Shown in pieces: positions 7,977 to 16,133 of a stretch of DNA of 64,000 nucleotides. Within the stretch, counting starts at the first letter, position 1. Every line of letters begins with the position of its first letter. The stretch covers positions 1 through 64,000 of the forward strand of contig JAVBQJ010000023.1 in the NCBI GenBank assembly GCA_031549115.1. Direction: 5' to 3'. The DNA is from JAVBQJ01 sp031549115 (GTDB lineage: Bacteria > Verrucomicrobiota > Lentisphaeria > Victivallales > Victivallaceae). Both the position numbers and the translations under genes were made by a program. The notes under the pieces were generated by a model. The model was not told where the DNA came from. It saw only the letters and a list, made by a program, of their open reading frames with translations, and did no database searches.

Positions 7977-10160
7977 TTATTCTCCGGATTCGAGAAAATC
8001 CGCAAAGTTGCGGTATTGCTCCTCCAATTTTCCCAGATAGTAGGGGATATTTTCATCGTGTCCGCCGGGCTCCGCGTCGCTCAACAGCTTGGCATTGTCC
8101 ACCACCGAAAGCTTCTTCTTTTCCCCGGTCAGAAAATAGGTCACCTGGTCACCGGCGCGGTAATCGCGTCCCGACTTCAACGCCAGTTCATAGGCGGCGC
8201 TGCGCCGCCCCGTCCCGGCCGTCAATTTGCGCTGATAACTCTCCGGCGAATCGTTCAGGGTTTCCGTTTTCGCCAGCTTTTCCAGCGGGATTTGCCGCGC
8301 TTCCAGGCGCGTCCGAAGCTCCTCATAATACGCCGGCAGCTCCGCCGCCTTTCCCTCCAGCAGCAGCCGGATGGCGGCGGCGACGAAATCGCGCAGAAAC
8401 GGCTCCATGCCGCGCGATTTCAGCGCGGCGCCGGTGATGTCGACCCGGCCGTCTTCGCCGAGCAGCGCATAATTCTTGCTTTTGTACGAAAACATCGCCT
8501 GGTACGACGCGTCTAGCTCCACCTCGATTCCCGGCGGCAGGCAGCCTTGCAGCCGCGCCGCATAGGCGCCCTTGTCGGTCACCCCGGCGGGCGGCTGGAA
8601 ATAAATGCCGTCGGTGTCCATCTCCAGCACCCCGGCGCCGGAATCGCGCAGGAATTCCAGCATGCGCTGAAGAATTTCCCGGCCGCGCGCCGTCACCCGC
8701 TCCGCCATCGCGTAATCGTTGAAGGTCCCCTGCGAAAAGCCGAGATAGCCGTAAAACGAGTTGATGGTGATTTTGAACGCGCTCTGTATCGCGTTGAAGT
8801 AACGCCGCATTCCCGGATCGGTTTCGGCGCGCGCCCGGTCTTTCGCCTCCAGCCGGAAGCGGCGCAGCGCCGCCAGCAGCCGAGGAAATTCAGCCAGTTC
8901 GTCCCGCGCCGGCACCCAGTTTTCGGCCAGAATGATCGACGGATACAGCGACCGCACGTCGCAATGCCAGACGTTGCGGAACACACCGGCGGCTTCCACC
9001 CGGGTCAGGGCGCCGACGAAGGGGCGCGACGCCTCCGGCATCGGCAGCGCGTGATTCCGGCGCAGGTATTCCCCGGTCAGCAACGCATCCAGACTGGTGC
9101 CGTTGCCGCGAATAACCACATCCTGGTACTTCATCGGGAAAATCTGGGTCTGGTAGAAATACGCCGGACTCAACAGTGCGCTCAACGCCTCGGTTTCCCG
9201 GACATCGTCGCGCGCGTAAGCCAACAATTCGCCGCGCCGGTGGACCCACGCATCATCGATCCCGGAGCCGTCCACATAGGTCCGGTCGGCGGCGGCGAAT
9301 CCGAAGTGGCGCGCCAGATACTTGAGATTGTAGGATTCCAGATCGCGGTTGGCGGCATCGTAAAACATCGCCAGGTGCAATGTATCCACCACATGCCGCC
9401 CGTAAATTTCATAGCGGGTATAATTGATGAGCCGCTCCGCCACGCTGAAGCGGCTGGCGCGTTTGCTCAAAGCCTTCTTGCCGCGCCCGAGCTTCAGCGG
9501 CACCTTGCAGCGCTTGGCGCGCGCTTCGAGATACGGGAAATCGAAGCGGCAACAGTTGTGCCCCTCGATCACATCCGGGTCGCGTTCGATCACGGCGGCG
9601 ACAAAAGCTTCGATGAGCTCCTTTTCGCTCATCGTATCCTGCGACAGCACGCACTCCCAGCCGGAGGAATCGCGCATCGCGATAATCACGATGGCATCCT
9701 CCTCCCGCTCCGGATTGGGAAAATCGAAGCCGGGCGAACACAGCGTTTCCAGATCGAATTGCAGCCGCCGCAGCTCCGGGAAACGCATCTCCCGGAACAG
9801 CCGGACCTCGTGCGCCGTCAGCGCCTGCTGATCCATATCCCGGATCGTCATATAGGGCTGCGCGGCATTTTTTTTCAAAAATTTCAGCGCCGATTCGTAA
9901 CGTCCCTCATCGGCGAAGCGGGCGAGCCGGGAAAAGCGCCCGCCCCCCTCCAGCGGCGTCACCGCCACCGCGCCGGCGGGCTCCTCCGCCGCCCACGCGT
10001 CCAGTTGCCCGGCGTCGCTCAGCAGCGCCAGCGGCCGGAACGGCTCGGTCTGCGTCCGGAACCCGTCGCCGTCATGAAAAAAGAACACCGTCGAATCCGC
10101 AGCGGTTTCCACTGCCACCACGCGCTGTTCACGCGACCTTATCAACTCCTCCAAACGCAT
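7977..10160 (-). CDS. family-B DNA polymerase
   Basis: A 727-residue family-B DNA-dependent DNA polymerase with proofreading exonuclease. The exonuclease motifs are intact: Exo I FDLET (Asp136, Glu138), Exo II HNCCRFDFPYL (Asn202, Asp207) and Exo III YARDD (Tyr315, Asp319). The polymerase motifs are intact: A DVRSLYPSII (from 401), B K463-x3-NSFYG and C MDTDGIYF (Asp515, Asp517). Motif C with DTDG resembles archaeal PolB more than E. coli Pol II (DTDS). The start at 10160 has a strong GGAGGA; the frame extends to 10343 but that part overlaps the phosphatase gene. It follows the alkaline phosphatase by 32 nt on the same strand. Lesion bypass or repair is plausible, but its role is unknown here. 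Confidence 0.9.
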   Translation of the reverse strand: MRLEELIRSREQRVVAVETAADSTVFFFHDGDGFRTQTEPFRPLALLSDAGQLDAWAAEEPAGAVAVTPLEGGGRFSRLARFADEGRYESALKFLKKNAAQPYMTIRDMDQQALTAHEVRLFREMRFPELRRLQFDLETLCSPGFDFPNPEREEDAIVIIAMRDSSGWECVLSQDTMSEKELIEAFVAAVIERDPDVIEGHNCCRFDFPYLEARAKRCKVPLKLGRGKKALSKRASRFSVAERLINYTRYEIYGRHVVDTLHLAMFYDAANRDLESYNLKYLARHFGFAAADRTYVDGSGIDDAWVHRRGELLAYARDDVRETEALSALLSPAYFYQTQIFPMKYQDVVIRGNGTSLDALLTGEYLRRNHALPMPEASRPFVGALTRVEAAGVFRNVWHCDVRSLYPSIILAENWVPARDELAEFPRLLAALRRFRLEAKDRARAETDPGMRRYFNAIQSAFKITINSFYGYLGFSQGTFNDYAMAERVTARGREILQRMLEFLRDSGAGVLEMDTDGIYFQPPAGVTDKGAYAARLQGCLPPGIEVELDASYQAMFSYKSKNYALLGEDGRVDITGAALKSRGMEPFLRDFVAAAIRLLLEGKAAELPAYYEELRTRLEARQIPLEKLAKTETLNDSPESYQRKLTAGTGRRSAAYELALKSGRDYRAGDQVTYFLTGEKKKLSVVDNAKLLSDAEPGGHDENIPYYLGKLEEQYRNFADFLESGE

Positions 10161-10192
10161 ATTCGGGCCTCCTCCTGCCACAGCGATACCGG

Positions 10193-11317
10193 TTACTTCC
10201 GGTTCGGTTGAATCATCGGCCGGATGGTGTTCGCCGGCACCGTATTTTCGTGGTATCCGGCCAGCACTTCCATTCCGGGGCCGGAGGCGCGCAGCGGGAC
10301 ATTGGCGTTGGAGTGGCCGGTGGTCGTCCAGCGGATTCCCCACGCGGCTTCATCGACATCGGTTTTCACCCGCGCCATCCACGCTTTGACCTCGTCCGGG
10401 TCCTGCGCCGCGAACTTCTCCGGATCCAGCTGCAAACCGCCGGTCTCGTGGTCGGCGGTGACGACGATCAGGGTTTCCTCCGGGTGCGCCTGGGCGAATA
10501 CCATCGCCTTGCCCACCGCGTCATCGAACTGCAACAACTCCTGAATCATCGCCGTCGCATTGTTGCCGTGGCCGGCATAATCGATCTTGCCGCCCTCCAC
10601 CATCAGAAAAAACGGCGCATCCCCGGCGCCGAGGTAATCGATCGCCGCCGCGACGATCTCCGGCAGCCGGATTCCCGGCCCATCGATCTGAAACACGTCG
10701 GCGACTTCAATGCGCACCTTTTCGGCCGGACTGGCGGCGGCGAGCTCTTCCGGCGAACGGACCAGCTTATAACCGGCATTGGCCAACTCCTTTTCCTTGC
10801 CCTGGCGGGCTTCGTCGCTGCCGGACAACAATGCGGTTCCGCCGATCAGGTCGAACCCGGACGGGATGATGAAACCGGTGATATCGTCCACCTGGCCGCG
10901 GCTTCCCACTTTGGCGTAAAACGCGGCCGGCGTCGCGTGATTCGGGTTGACGGAGGTCAGAATCCCCACCCGCCAACCCTGTTTTTTCGCGGTTTCCGCC
11001 ACAGAGACCAGCGGCTTCGAATCCAGATCGACGCCCAGCGCGCCGTTGAATGTCTTGGTCCCGCAGGCCAACGCGGTGCCGCTGGCGGCGGAGTCGGTCA
11101 CTTCGCCCTTGGCGTTATGGGTGATCAATTGCCCGGCCACCGGCAGCGACAACAACTTCAGCGTTCCGCCGTTGGCCAGACGCGCAAGCTCCACCTGATT
11201 CGGCCCCATGCCGTCGCCGATGAAAAAAAACACATACTTGACAGCAGGCAACTCCGCGGCGACCGCCGCACAGCCCATCCCGATGGCCAATGCCATCGCC
11301 AGAAAAATCCGTTTCAT
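10193..11317 (-). CDS. alkaline phosphatase (PhoA family)
   Basis: A 374-residue exported phosphomonoesterase with a signal peptide (MKRIFLAMALAIGMGCAAVAA). The alkaline phosphatase motifs are present: metal-binding GDGMG (Asp35), nucleophile region TDSAASGTALACGTKT (Ser76), NPNHATPAAF, GGKIDYAGHGNN, TADHETGGL and TTGHSNANVPL. It would release phosphate from organic phosphate esters in the periplasm with Zn and Mg. The ATG at 11317 has GGAGAGAAGG upstream; the frame extends to 11344 but the signal peptide fixes the shorter start. A promoter at 11359-11386 drives it. The DNA polymerase follows on the same transcript. Confidence 0.92.
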   Translation of the reverse strand: MKRIFLAMALAIGMGCAAVAAELPAVKYVFFFIGDGMGPNQVELARLANGGTLKLLSLPVAGQLITHNAKGEVTDSAASGTALACGTKTFNGALGVDLDSKPLVSVAETAKKQGWRVGILTSVNPNHATPAAFYAKVGSRGQVDDITGFIIPSGFDLIGGTALLSGSDEARQGKEKELANAGYKLVRSPEELAAASPAEKVRIEVADVFQIDGPGIRLPEIVAAAIDYLGAGDAPFFLMVEGGKIDYAGHGNNATAMIQELLQFDDAVGKAMVFAQAHPEETLIVVTADHETGGLQLDPEKFAAQDPDEVKAWMARVKTDVDEAAWGIRWTTTGHSNANVPLRASGPGMEVLAGYHENTVPANTIRPMIQPNRK

Positions 11318-11358
11318 TCGCCTTCTCTCCTTTTCTGTTGTCATTCAGGGAATACTCT

Positions 11359-11386
11359 AATATACCGTGGCACCGGGGAAGTGCAA
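11359..11386 (-). promoter_or_regulatory. promoter of phosphatase/DNA polymerase operon
   Basis: On the minus strand, TTGCAC (11381-11386), a 16-base spacer and TATATT (11359-11364), about 40 nt upstream of the phosphatase ATG. No obvious PHO-box-like repeat was seen. Confidence 0.5.
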
Positions 11387-11453
11387 ATTAGGGACGGGCG
11401 ATGTTTCCGGATTTTTTTGGCGAACAGGCATGACAACGTGCGGTCCAGCGGCG

Positions 11454-13115
11454 TTACTTCGCCGACTCCACCAACTGGCAGGCGTGGGCCAGGGCGGCTT
11501 CGCCGCCGCCGAGGAGGCGGGCGATTTCGCGGCAGCGGCCGTCGTAATCCAATGGCACGATGCTGCTGGCGGCATGTTCGAGGTTCACATCCTTGCTGAC
11601 GGCGAAGTGGGCGTCGCCGCGCACCGCCACCTGGGCGAGGTGCGAAATACAGAGCACCTGGTGCTTGCGGGCGAGCTGGGCCAATTCGATGCCGACCTGG
11701 TGGGCGGTTTCGCCGCCGAGGTTGACGTCGATTTCGTCGAACACCAGAATCGGGGTTTCGTCGGCGTCGGCGAGAACGGCTTTGACCGCGAGCATCAGCC
11801 GCGCCAGTTCCCCGGAGCTGGCGACATCGCGCAACGGGCGCGGCGCCTCGCCGGGGTTGGCCGAAAACATCAGCTCGATCTGGTCCATCCCGTTGGCGCC
11901 GGGAGTGATCGCGGTAAATTCGATAAACAGCTTGCTGCGCTTGAAGCCGAGCTTCAGCAGCTTCGTCTGCAACTCCCGGGTCAACCGCTGCGCGGCCTCG
12001 CGGCGCAATGCGCCGAGCGCTTCCGCCGCGCGCGCCAACTCCTGTTCGGCATCCTGAATGCGCCGGCCGAAATCTTCGCGCAGCGTGGCGGCGCGGGCAT
12101 AGAGCTCCAATCGCTCCCGGGCGTTGTCGCGGGCCAGCAACACATCTTCCAACGTCGGCCCGTAACGCCGCTTCAGGGTGAACAACGCGCTCAAACGCTC
12201 CTCCAGTTCGGCGAAGGACGCCTCGTCCAGATCCAGCTTTCCGGCGTAATCCTCGAGATCGCCGGCGAGAGTGCGCACCTCCTCGATCACCAGCGACGCC
12301 TGCTGCGCCAGCACCTCCGCCCCTTTCGGATCGAGACGGCACAATTCGGTCACCCGGCGGTAAACATCCGACAATTGATCGGCCACCGCGCCTTCGCCGC
12401 CATCCAGCATCGCCGCCGCCTGGCCGGCGAGTTCGAGAATGCTTTTGCTGTTCGCCGCCAACTGGTGGCGCGAAGCCACCTCCTCGTCTTCACCGGGCAC
12501 GGGCTCGACCCGGCAGATGTCGTCGTAGGTCAATTGCAGCTCATGCGCTTCACGGGCCGACGGAATCAACGCCAGCGAACGGGCCAATTCCGCCTCCAAT
12601 CCCTGCTTGCGCTCAAAGGCTTCCCGGCACGCCGCCACTTCGCGCTCCAGCGCGGCGAAGCGGTCGAGCAGCCGCAGCTGCCGGCCGCGGCTGACGATGG
12701 TATGATGCTCGTTGGCGCTGTGAATATCGATCAGGCACTCCCCGAGCGACTTCAGAATCTGCGCGGTGACGGCGCTGTCGTTGACGAAGTTGCGCGTCCC
12801 GGAGCGGGTGATCACCCGGCGCAGGCACAACTCCCGCGCTTCGGGGTCGAATGGAATCGCCGCCCCGTCGAGAATCGCCGTCACCGGCGCCGTCATCGCG
12901 GCGGGAACCGTGATCGAACACGCCGCCTCGCAGCGGTCGCAGCCGGTCCGGATCATGCCCCGGTCGGCGCGTCCCCCCAGCAGCAGCGCGATGGTGCCGA
13001 GCAGGATGGATTTGCCCGCGCCGGTTTCGCCGGTGACGACGTTGAAGCCTTCGCGGAACTCCACATCGGCGTGCTCCATCAGCGCCAGATGATCGATTTT
13101 CAACCAATTCAACAT
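11454..13115 (-). CDS. recN: DNA repair protein RecN
   Basis: A 553-residue SMC-like ATPase acting in recombinational repair of double-strand breaks. The N-terminal P-loop is TGETGAGKSILL (Gly29-Ser36) in the RecN context FNVVTGETGAGKS. The middle holds charged coiled-coil segments (about 145-370). The C-terminal half has the ABC signature region VASSGELARLMLAVKAVLA, Walker B ILVFDEIDVNLGG and the downstream CISHLAQVAVRGD. Length matches the family. It starts with MLNWLKIDHLALMEH, the usual RecN opening. It is divergent from lepB and is probably transcribed alone. Confidence 0.95.
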   Translation of the reverse strand: MLNWLKIDHLALMEHADVEFREGFNVVTGETGAGKSILLGTIALLLGGRADRGMIRTGCDRCEAACSITVPAAMTAPVTAILDGAAIPFDPEARELCLRRVITRSGTRNFVNDSAVTAQILKSLGECLIDIHSANEHHTIVSRGRQLRLLDRFAALEREVAACREAFERKQGLEAELARSLALIPSAREAHELQLTYDDICRVEPVPGEDEEVASRHQLAANSKSILELAGQAAAMLDGGEGAVADQLSDVYRRVTELCRLDPKGAEVLAQQASLVIEEVRTLAGDLEDYAGKLDLDEASFAELEERLSALFTLKRRYGPTLEDVLLARDNARERLELYARAATLREDFGRRIQDAEQELARAAEALGALRREAAQRLTRELQTKLLKLGFKRSKLFIEFTAITPGANGMDQIELMFSANPGEAPRPLRDVASSGELARLMLAVKAVLADADETPILVFDEIDVNLGGETAHQVGIELAQLARKHQVLCISHLAQVAVRGDAHFAVSKDVNLEHAASSIVPLDYDGRCREIARLLGGGEAALAHACQLVESAK

Positions 13116-13154
13116 AATGATTTGCCGATAAATGAAAAAATTACGGTTTGTCGC

Positions 13155-13183
13155 TTTAAAAAATAACCGCCGAATGCTATAAT
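13155..13183 (+). promoter_or_regulatory. promoter of lepB (extended -10)
   Basis: TTTAAA (13155-13160), a 17-base spacer and TATAAT (13178-13183) preceded by TGC, giving an extended -10. It lies in the recN-lepB divergent gap about 80 nt before the lepB start. Confidence 0.6.
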
Positions 13184-13262
13184 ATCAAGCAGAGGAGCCG
13201 GACAACATCATAGAATTATCGAAAAAAGCGGGGCCGTCCGGGCCCGGGAGGAGAAATCATTC

Positions 13263-13814
13263 ATGGAAACATCCGAAAACCCGCAACCGGCCGATGCGGC
13301 CGGAACGATGGTTGCACCCCGGAAAAACCGTTGGCTCGACCGGTTCCTGCGGCCGAAAATGAACCGCATTTTTTGGATCCGGCTGATTGCCGTCGCCGTC
13401 GTCGCCTATGTGATTTTCGGGTACTTCCTGCTGCCCTGCGTCGTGGACGGCGCCAGCATGGAACCGACCTACAGCAGCTTCGGCCTCAACTTCTGTCTCC
13501 GCGAACGCAACGCCGGAGAGCTGGTCCACAACGGCGATGTCGTGATCATCCGTTATGCGCCGAAGGTTTTTTATCTCAAACGGGTCGTCGGCGAGCCCGG
13601 CGACACCATCGAATTCATCCGCGGCAAGCTGTATCGCAACGGCGAAGCGGTCGACGAACCGTATGTCAAATTGCCGTCGGAGTGGGATCTGCCGGCAATA
13701 CACGTCCCGGACGGCATGTTGTTCGTCGTCGGCGACAACCGCAGCATGCCGGCGCGAATGCACAAATTCGGATTGGTGGAAAAAAGCCGGATCATCGGCG
13801 AACCATTGTGGTAA
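13263..13814 (+). CDS. lepB: signal peptidase I
   Basis: A 183-residue membrane-anchored S26 signal peptidase that removes Sec/Tat signal peptides on the outer face of the inner membrane. One transmembrane segment (about 38-57) precedes VDGASMEPTY with the nucleophile Ser65. FYLKRVVGEPGD carries the general base Lys106, and GDNR occurs near the C-terminus. The usual SxDS box after GDNR is replaced by SMPxxxHxFG, which I believe occurs in other short S26 enzymes. GGAGGAG lies 9 nt before the ATG. The next gene follows 21 nt downstream. Confidence 0.9.
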   Translation: METSENPQPADAAGTMVAPRKNRWLDRFLRPKMNRIFWIRLIAVAVVAYVIFGYFLLPCVVDGASMEPTYSSFGLNFCLRERNAGELVHNGDVVIIRYAPKVFYLKRVVGEPGDTIEFIRGKLYRNGEAVDEPYVKLPSEWDLPAIHVPDGMLFVVGDNRSMPARMHKFGLVEKSRIIGEPLW

Positions 13815-13835
13815 TTATAGAAAGGAGCATCCCCC

Positions 13836-14342
13836 ATGCGTCATCTCGGGAAAGTGATTCTGGTGTTGATTCTGGCCATCGCGGCGGGCTTGATTTACTG
13901 GTACGGCTTCCGTACGCCGACGGACCGCGAAATCCTGGCCGGACGGCTGAAGGCGTTGTGCGAAAATCTCGACAAGCCCCCGCAGGAAGGCATGCCGGTG
14001 GGCTTGATCAAAAGCGAGGCCGTCAGCAGAATTTTCACCGATCCCGTTGAAATGTACTGGCCGGAGACCATTCTTTCGGGTTCGATGAACGCGGTCGAAA
14101 TCTCCGCCAACCATCAGCGCTTCCGCGCCATGGTCAACCGGGCGGCGTTCGGCGTCTCCGAGGTCGATATCAACGTGGTTTCAAAGGATTTCGCCACGGT
14201 GAACTTCACCGGCACCGTCGACGCCGAGCTCAAAAACGGCGAGCGCCTGTTCGAAGCACGGGAGATCTCCAGCGACTGGCTCAAGGTCGACGGCTCCTGG
14301 CGGATGAGCCGCCTGACCGCGCAGGATATCATTCGACGCTGA
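13836..14342 (+). CDS. membrane-anchored NTF2-like hypothetical protein
   Basis: A 168-residue protein with one N-terminal transmembrane helix (GKVILVLILAIAAGLIYWYGF) and a periplasmic domain. The domain resembles a small alpha+beta NTF2/SnoaL-like fold: helical start (REILAGRLKALCENLDK), central strands (DFATVNFTGTVDAEL) and a DGSWRMSRL strand near the end. The fold is inferred from this pattern, and no catalytic residues can be named. It is likely co-transcribed with lepB and has a good AAAGGAG before its ATG. Its last 14 bases overlap the end of the convergent alpha/beta hydrolase gene. Confidence 0.65.
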   Translation: MRHLGKVILVLILAIAAGLIYWYGFRTPTDREILAGRLKALCENLDKPPQEGMPVGLIKSEAVSRIFTDPVEMYWPETILSGSMNAVEISANHQRFRAMVNRAAFGVSEVDINVVSKDFATVNFTGTVDAELKNGERLFEAREISSDWLKVDGSWRMSRLTAQDIIRR

Positions 14343-15702
14343 TGATGCCGAAGGCTTCCGGGACGAAGTTGGACGGCACCAGCGTCGGCGACCAGTTCGC
14401 GTAAGCATCGCGTTCCGGCGTCTTGCAATGCCGGAAGACGTTGCCGCGGATCTGCGAAGGATCGGCAAATGCGGTCAGCGGCAGCGCCAATGTCGCAACC
14501 CACCGGCCGTCCTCCCGGACGATCACGATTTCGGCCGCGGCGGCAAATTCACCGGCGATATTGCCATGCGCAACGAATTCCGTCCTGCCGTCGCGATTGA
14601 TCCCCCACTGCCCCGCGACCTCCGGATGCGCCGGATCGGGGGCCAGGAAAATTTCCACACAATCGCCGGAGAAGACATCGCCTGCGAGCTGCACCGCCCC
14701 GGAGTCGGGCTCCTCACAATGCAGCGTGATCAGCAAATTGCCCCCGGATGTCTTGAAGCTCACCCGCGACTCCGGCGCAAACGCCTCCCCGAAGCGTCCG
14801 GTCAACGGCAGCGAAACCCGCTTCGCCGTCACCCGCGTTTCCGCCGGTTTGATCTGCGTCCGGAGTTTTTTGAGCCGGTCGGCGTTGATCCGCTTTTTCA
14901 TCAGCAGGAAAGCCGCGTCGTAGACATCGCCGTGATCGAAGCCTTTCAGCGACACGAATTCCACGTCCTTGTGTCCCGCCACCCGCTTCAGCATTGCCGC
15001 CAGCATCGCGTTTTCCTCCACCCGCGCCGGCCACTCGATATCGGGGTCGCCGACGTACAGTGTGATCGGCGCCAGATCGGCGGAAACGTAATACAACGGC
15101 GCATATTCATCGATCGCCTGCTGCTTCGGCTGCGCCAGGCCGGTGGTGCCGCGCTGTTCGTTCAGCACCTGCATGTGTGTGGTCATCTGCCCGGAAATCG
15201 GCATGACGCCGGCGAACTTCCGGTGATCGAGACCGTAAGCGGCCAGATAATCCGGGTTCATCCCGAGCATCGCGGCCAGATAGCCGCCGCCGGAACCGCC
15301 GGAAATGTAGACGGCATCCGGGTCGCCGCCGTATTCGGCGATATGACCGAATACCCATGCGGTCGCCGCCGCCGCGTCCGCCAGCGACTCCTTCGTCGTC
15401 GCCCGCGGTCCCGACAGGCGGTAATTCGGCGCCGCCACGATCAGGCCGGAATTTTTCAGCATTTCCGGGATGAATTTTTCCCCGCCGACCAGGCCGCCGC
15501 CGTGAAACCAGATCACCGTCGGGGCATTTTCCGCCTCTTCCGGATAATACAAATCCAGTTTGCAACGCTGCTCCAGATAGGCGGTATTGCCCGTTCCGGA
15601 AGCGTCGGGCTCATAATAGGAGATTTCTTTTTGCACATATCCGGCCGCCGCCCACCCGGCGAAGCCGAGCACCGCCACCATCGCCAGCCAATGGAAACGC
15701 AT
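14329..15702 (-). CDS. secreted alpha/beta hydrolase with C-terminal CBM9/DOMON-like domain
   Basis: A 457-residue exported protein with a signal peptide (MRFHWLAMVAVLGFAGWAAA). Residues about 25-285 are an alpha/beta hydrolase of carboxylesterase/feruloyl-esterase type: oxyanion HGGG (67-70), nucleophile elbow GGSGGG (Ser137) in place of the usual GxSAG, and GFDHGD with the probable catalytic His. Residues about 300-457 look like a CBM9/DOMON-like beta-sandwich (FSGDCVEIFLAPDPAHPE, WVATLALPLTAF), suggesting polysaccharide attachment. It is probably a carbohydrate esterase. The start has AGGGGGTGG upstream. Two AGTTGATT copies (15718-15725 and 15731-15738) precede it. Confidence 0.8.
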   Translation of the reverse strand: MRFHWLAMVAVLGFAGWAAAGYVQKEISYYEPDASGTGNTAYLEQRCKLDLYYPEEAENAPTVIWFHGGGLVGGEKFIPEMLKNSGLIVAAPNYRLSGPRATTKESLADAAAATAWVFGHIAEYGGDPDAVYISGGSGGGYLAAMLGMNPDYLAAYGLDHRKFAGVMPISGQMTTHMQVLNEQRGTTGLAQPKQQAIDEYAPLYYVSADLAPITLYVGDPDIEWPARVEENAMLAAMLKRVAGHKDVEFVSLKGFDHGDVYDAAFLLMKKRINADRLKKLRTQIKPAETRVTAKRVSLPLTGRFGEAFAPESRVSFKTSGGNLLITLHCEEPDSGAVQLAGDVFSGDCVEIFLAPDPAHPEVAGQWGINRDGRTEFVAHGNIAGEFAAAAEIVIVREDGRWVATLALPLTAFADPSQIRGNVFRHCKTPERDAYANWSPTLVPSNFVPEAFGIISVE

Positions 15703-15821
15703 TCGTCCACCCCCTTGAGTTGATTATTTTAGTTGATTGTCCGCCGCCGGTGCGGCGGGTGTGATAATTCTGACGGTGAACGCGGGGCCGCGCTCTTCGA
15801 GAGTCGCGCCCCGGCAACCGC

Positions 15822-15837
15822 GGGGGCATCCGCCCCC
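15822..15837. repeat. small GC hairpin
   Basis: GGGGGC, a 4-base ATCC loop and GCCCCC form a perfect 6-bp stem downstream of the aroC transcript. There is no adjacent T-run. Confidence 0.5.
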
Positions 15838-15875
15838 ATTCCCCCCGATCGCTCAAGCGCCGCTCGGCTTAGCGC

Positions 15876-15904
15876 GGCCTTGCCGCCGTCAGGACGGCAA
15901 GGCC
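15876..15904. repeat. 10-bp-stem inverted repeat
   Basis: GGCCTTGCCG (15876-15885), a 9-base loop and CGGCAAGGCC (15895-15904) form a perfect stem downstream of argB-aroK-aroC. It lacks a U-tract, so it is more likely an RNA-stabilising or repeat-element hairpin than a classical terminator. Confidence 0.65.
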
Positions 15905-16015
15905 TTAGACCGGTTCGCTCATTCCCTGCCGGTCATTCGCTCGCGTCTGCTCCATGGCCGCAGAGGCCACGGCGCTAAGGCGCCGGCGCCGCTCACGCGG
16001 CGTACCCGTACGCGC

Positions 16016-16133
16016 CCCCGAGTGAACGGCCTTGCGAGTAGGCGCACAGCCATAGCTCACGCCAAGTTACGCCGCCCCGAATGAACGGCATTGCGAGTAG
16101 GCGCACAGCCACGGCTCGCGTCAGGTTACGCCA
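16016..16133. repeat. 59-bp tandem repeat, two copies
   Basis: Copy 1 spans 16016-16074 and copy 2 spans 16075-16133. Both share TTGCGAGTAGGCGCACAGCC and differ at about 8 of 59 positions by eye. Copy 2 runs over the aroC stop codon (16126-16128), so the repeat reaches the end of the coding sequence. It may belong to a dispersed intergenic repeat family. Confidence 0.7.

Larger units (their letters stand above)
15703..16125. other. repeat- and hairpin-rich intergenic region
   Basis: About 420 bases between the hydrolase start and the aroC stop have no convincing gene. They hold an AGTTGATT direct repeat (15718-15738), strong GC hairpins (15822-15837 and 15876-15904), the palindrome GGCGCCGGCGCC near 15979-15990, and the first copy of a 59-bp tandem repeat. 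Forward open frames here translate to Arg/Pro-rich sequence and lack ribosome-binding sites. Confidence 0.7.

Noticed and set aside
13263..13814. Missing SxDS box in the signal peptidase as a sign of inactivity
   Set aside because: The catalytic Ser65 and Lys106 are intact, and the GDNR-SMPxxxHxFG form is, to my knowledge, normal for other short S26 enzymes.
15737..16084. Forward open frame of 115 codons in the aroC-hydrolase gap
   Set aside because: Arg/Pro-rich translation of the hairpins and the 59-bp repeat, with no ribosome-binding site or recognisable fold.
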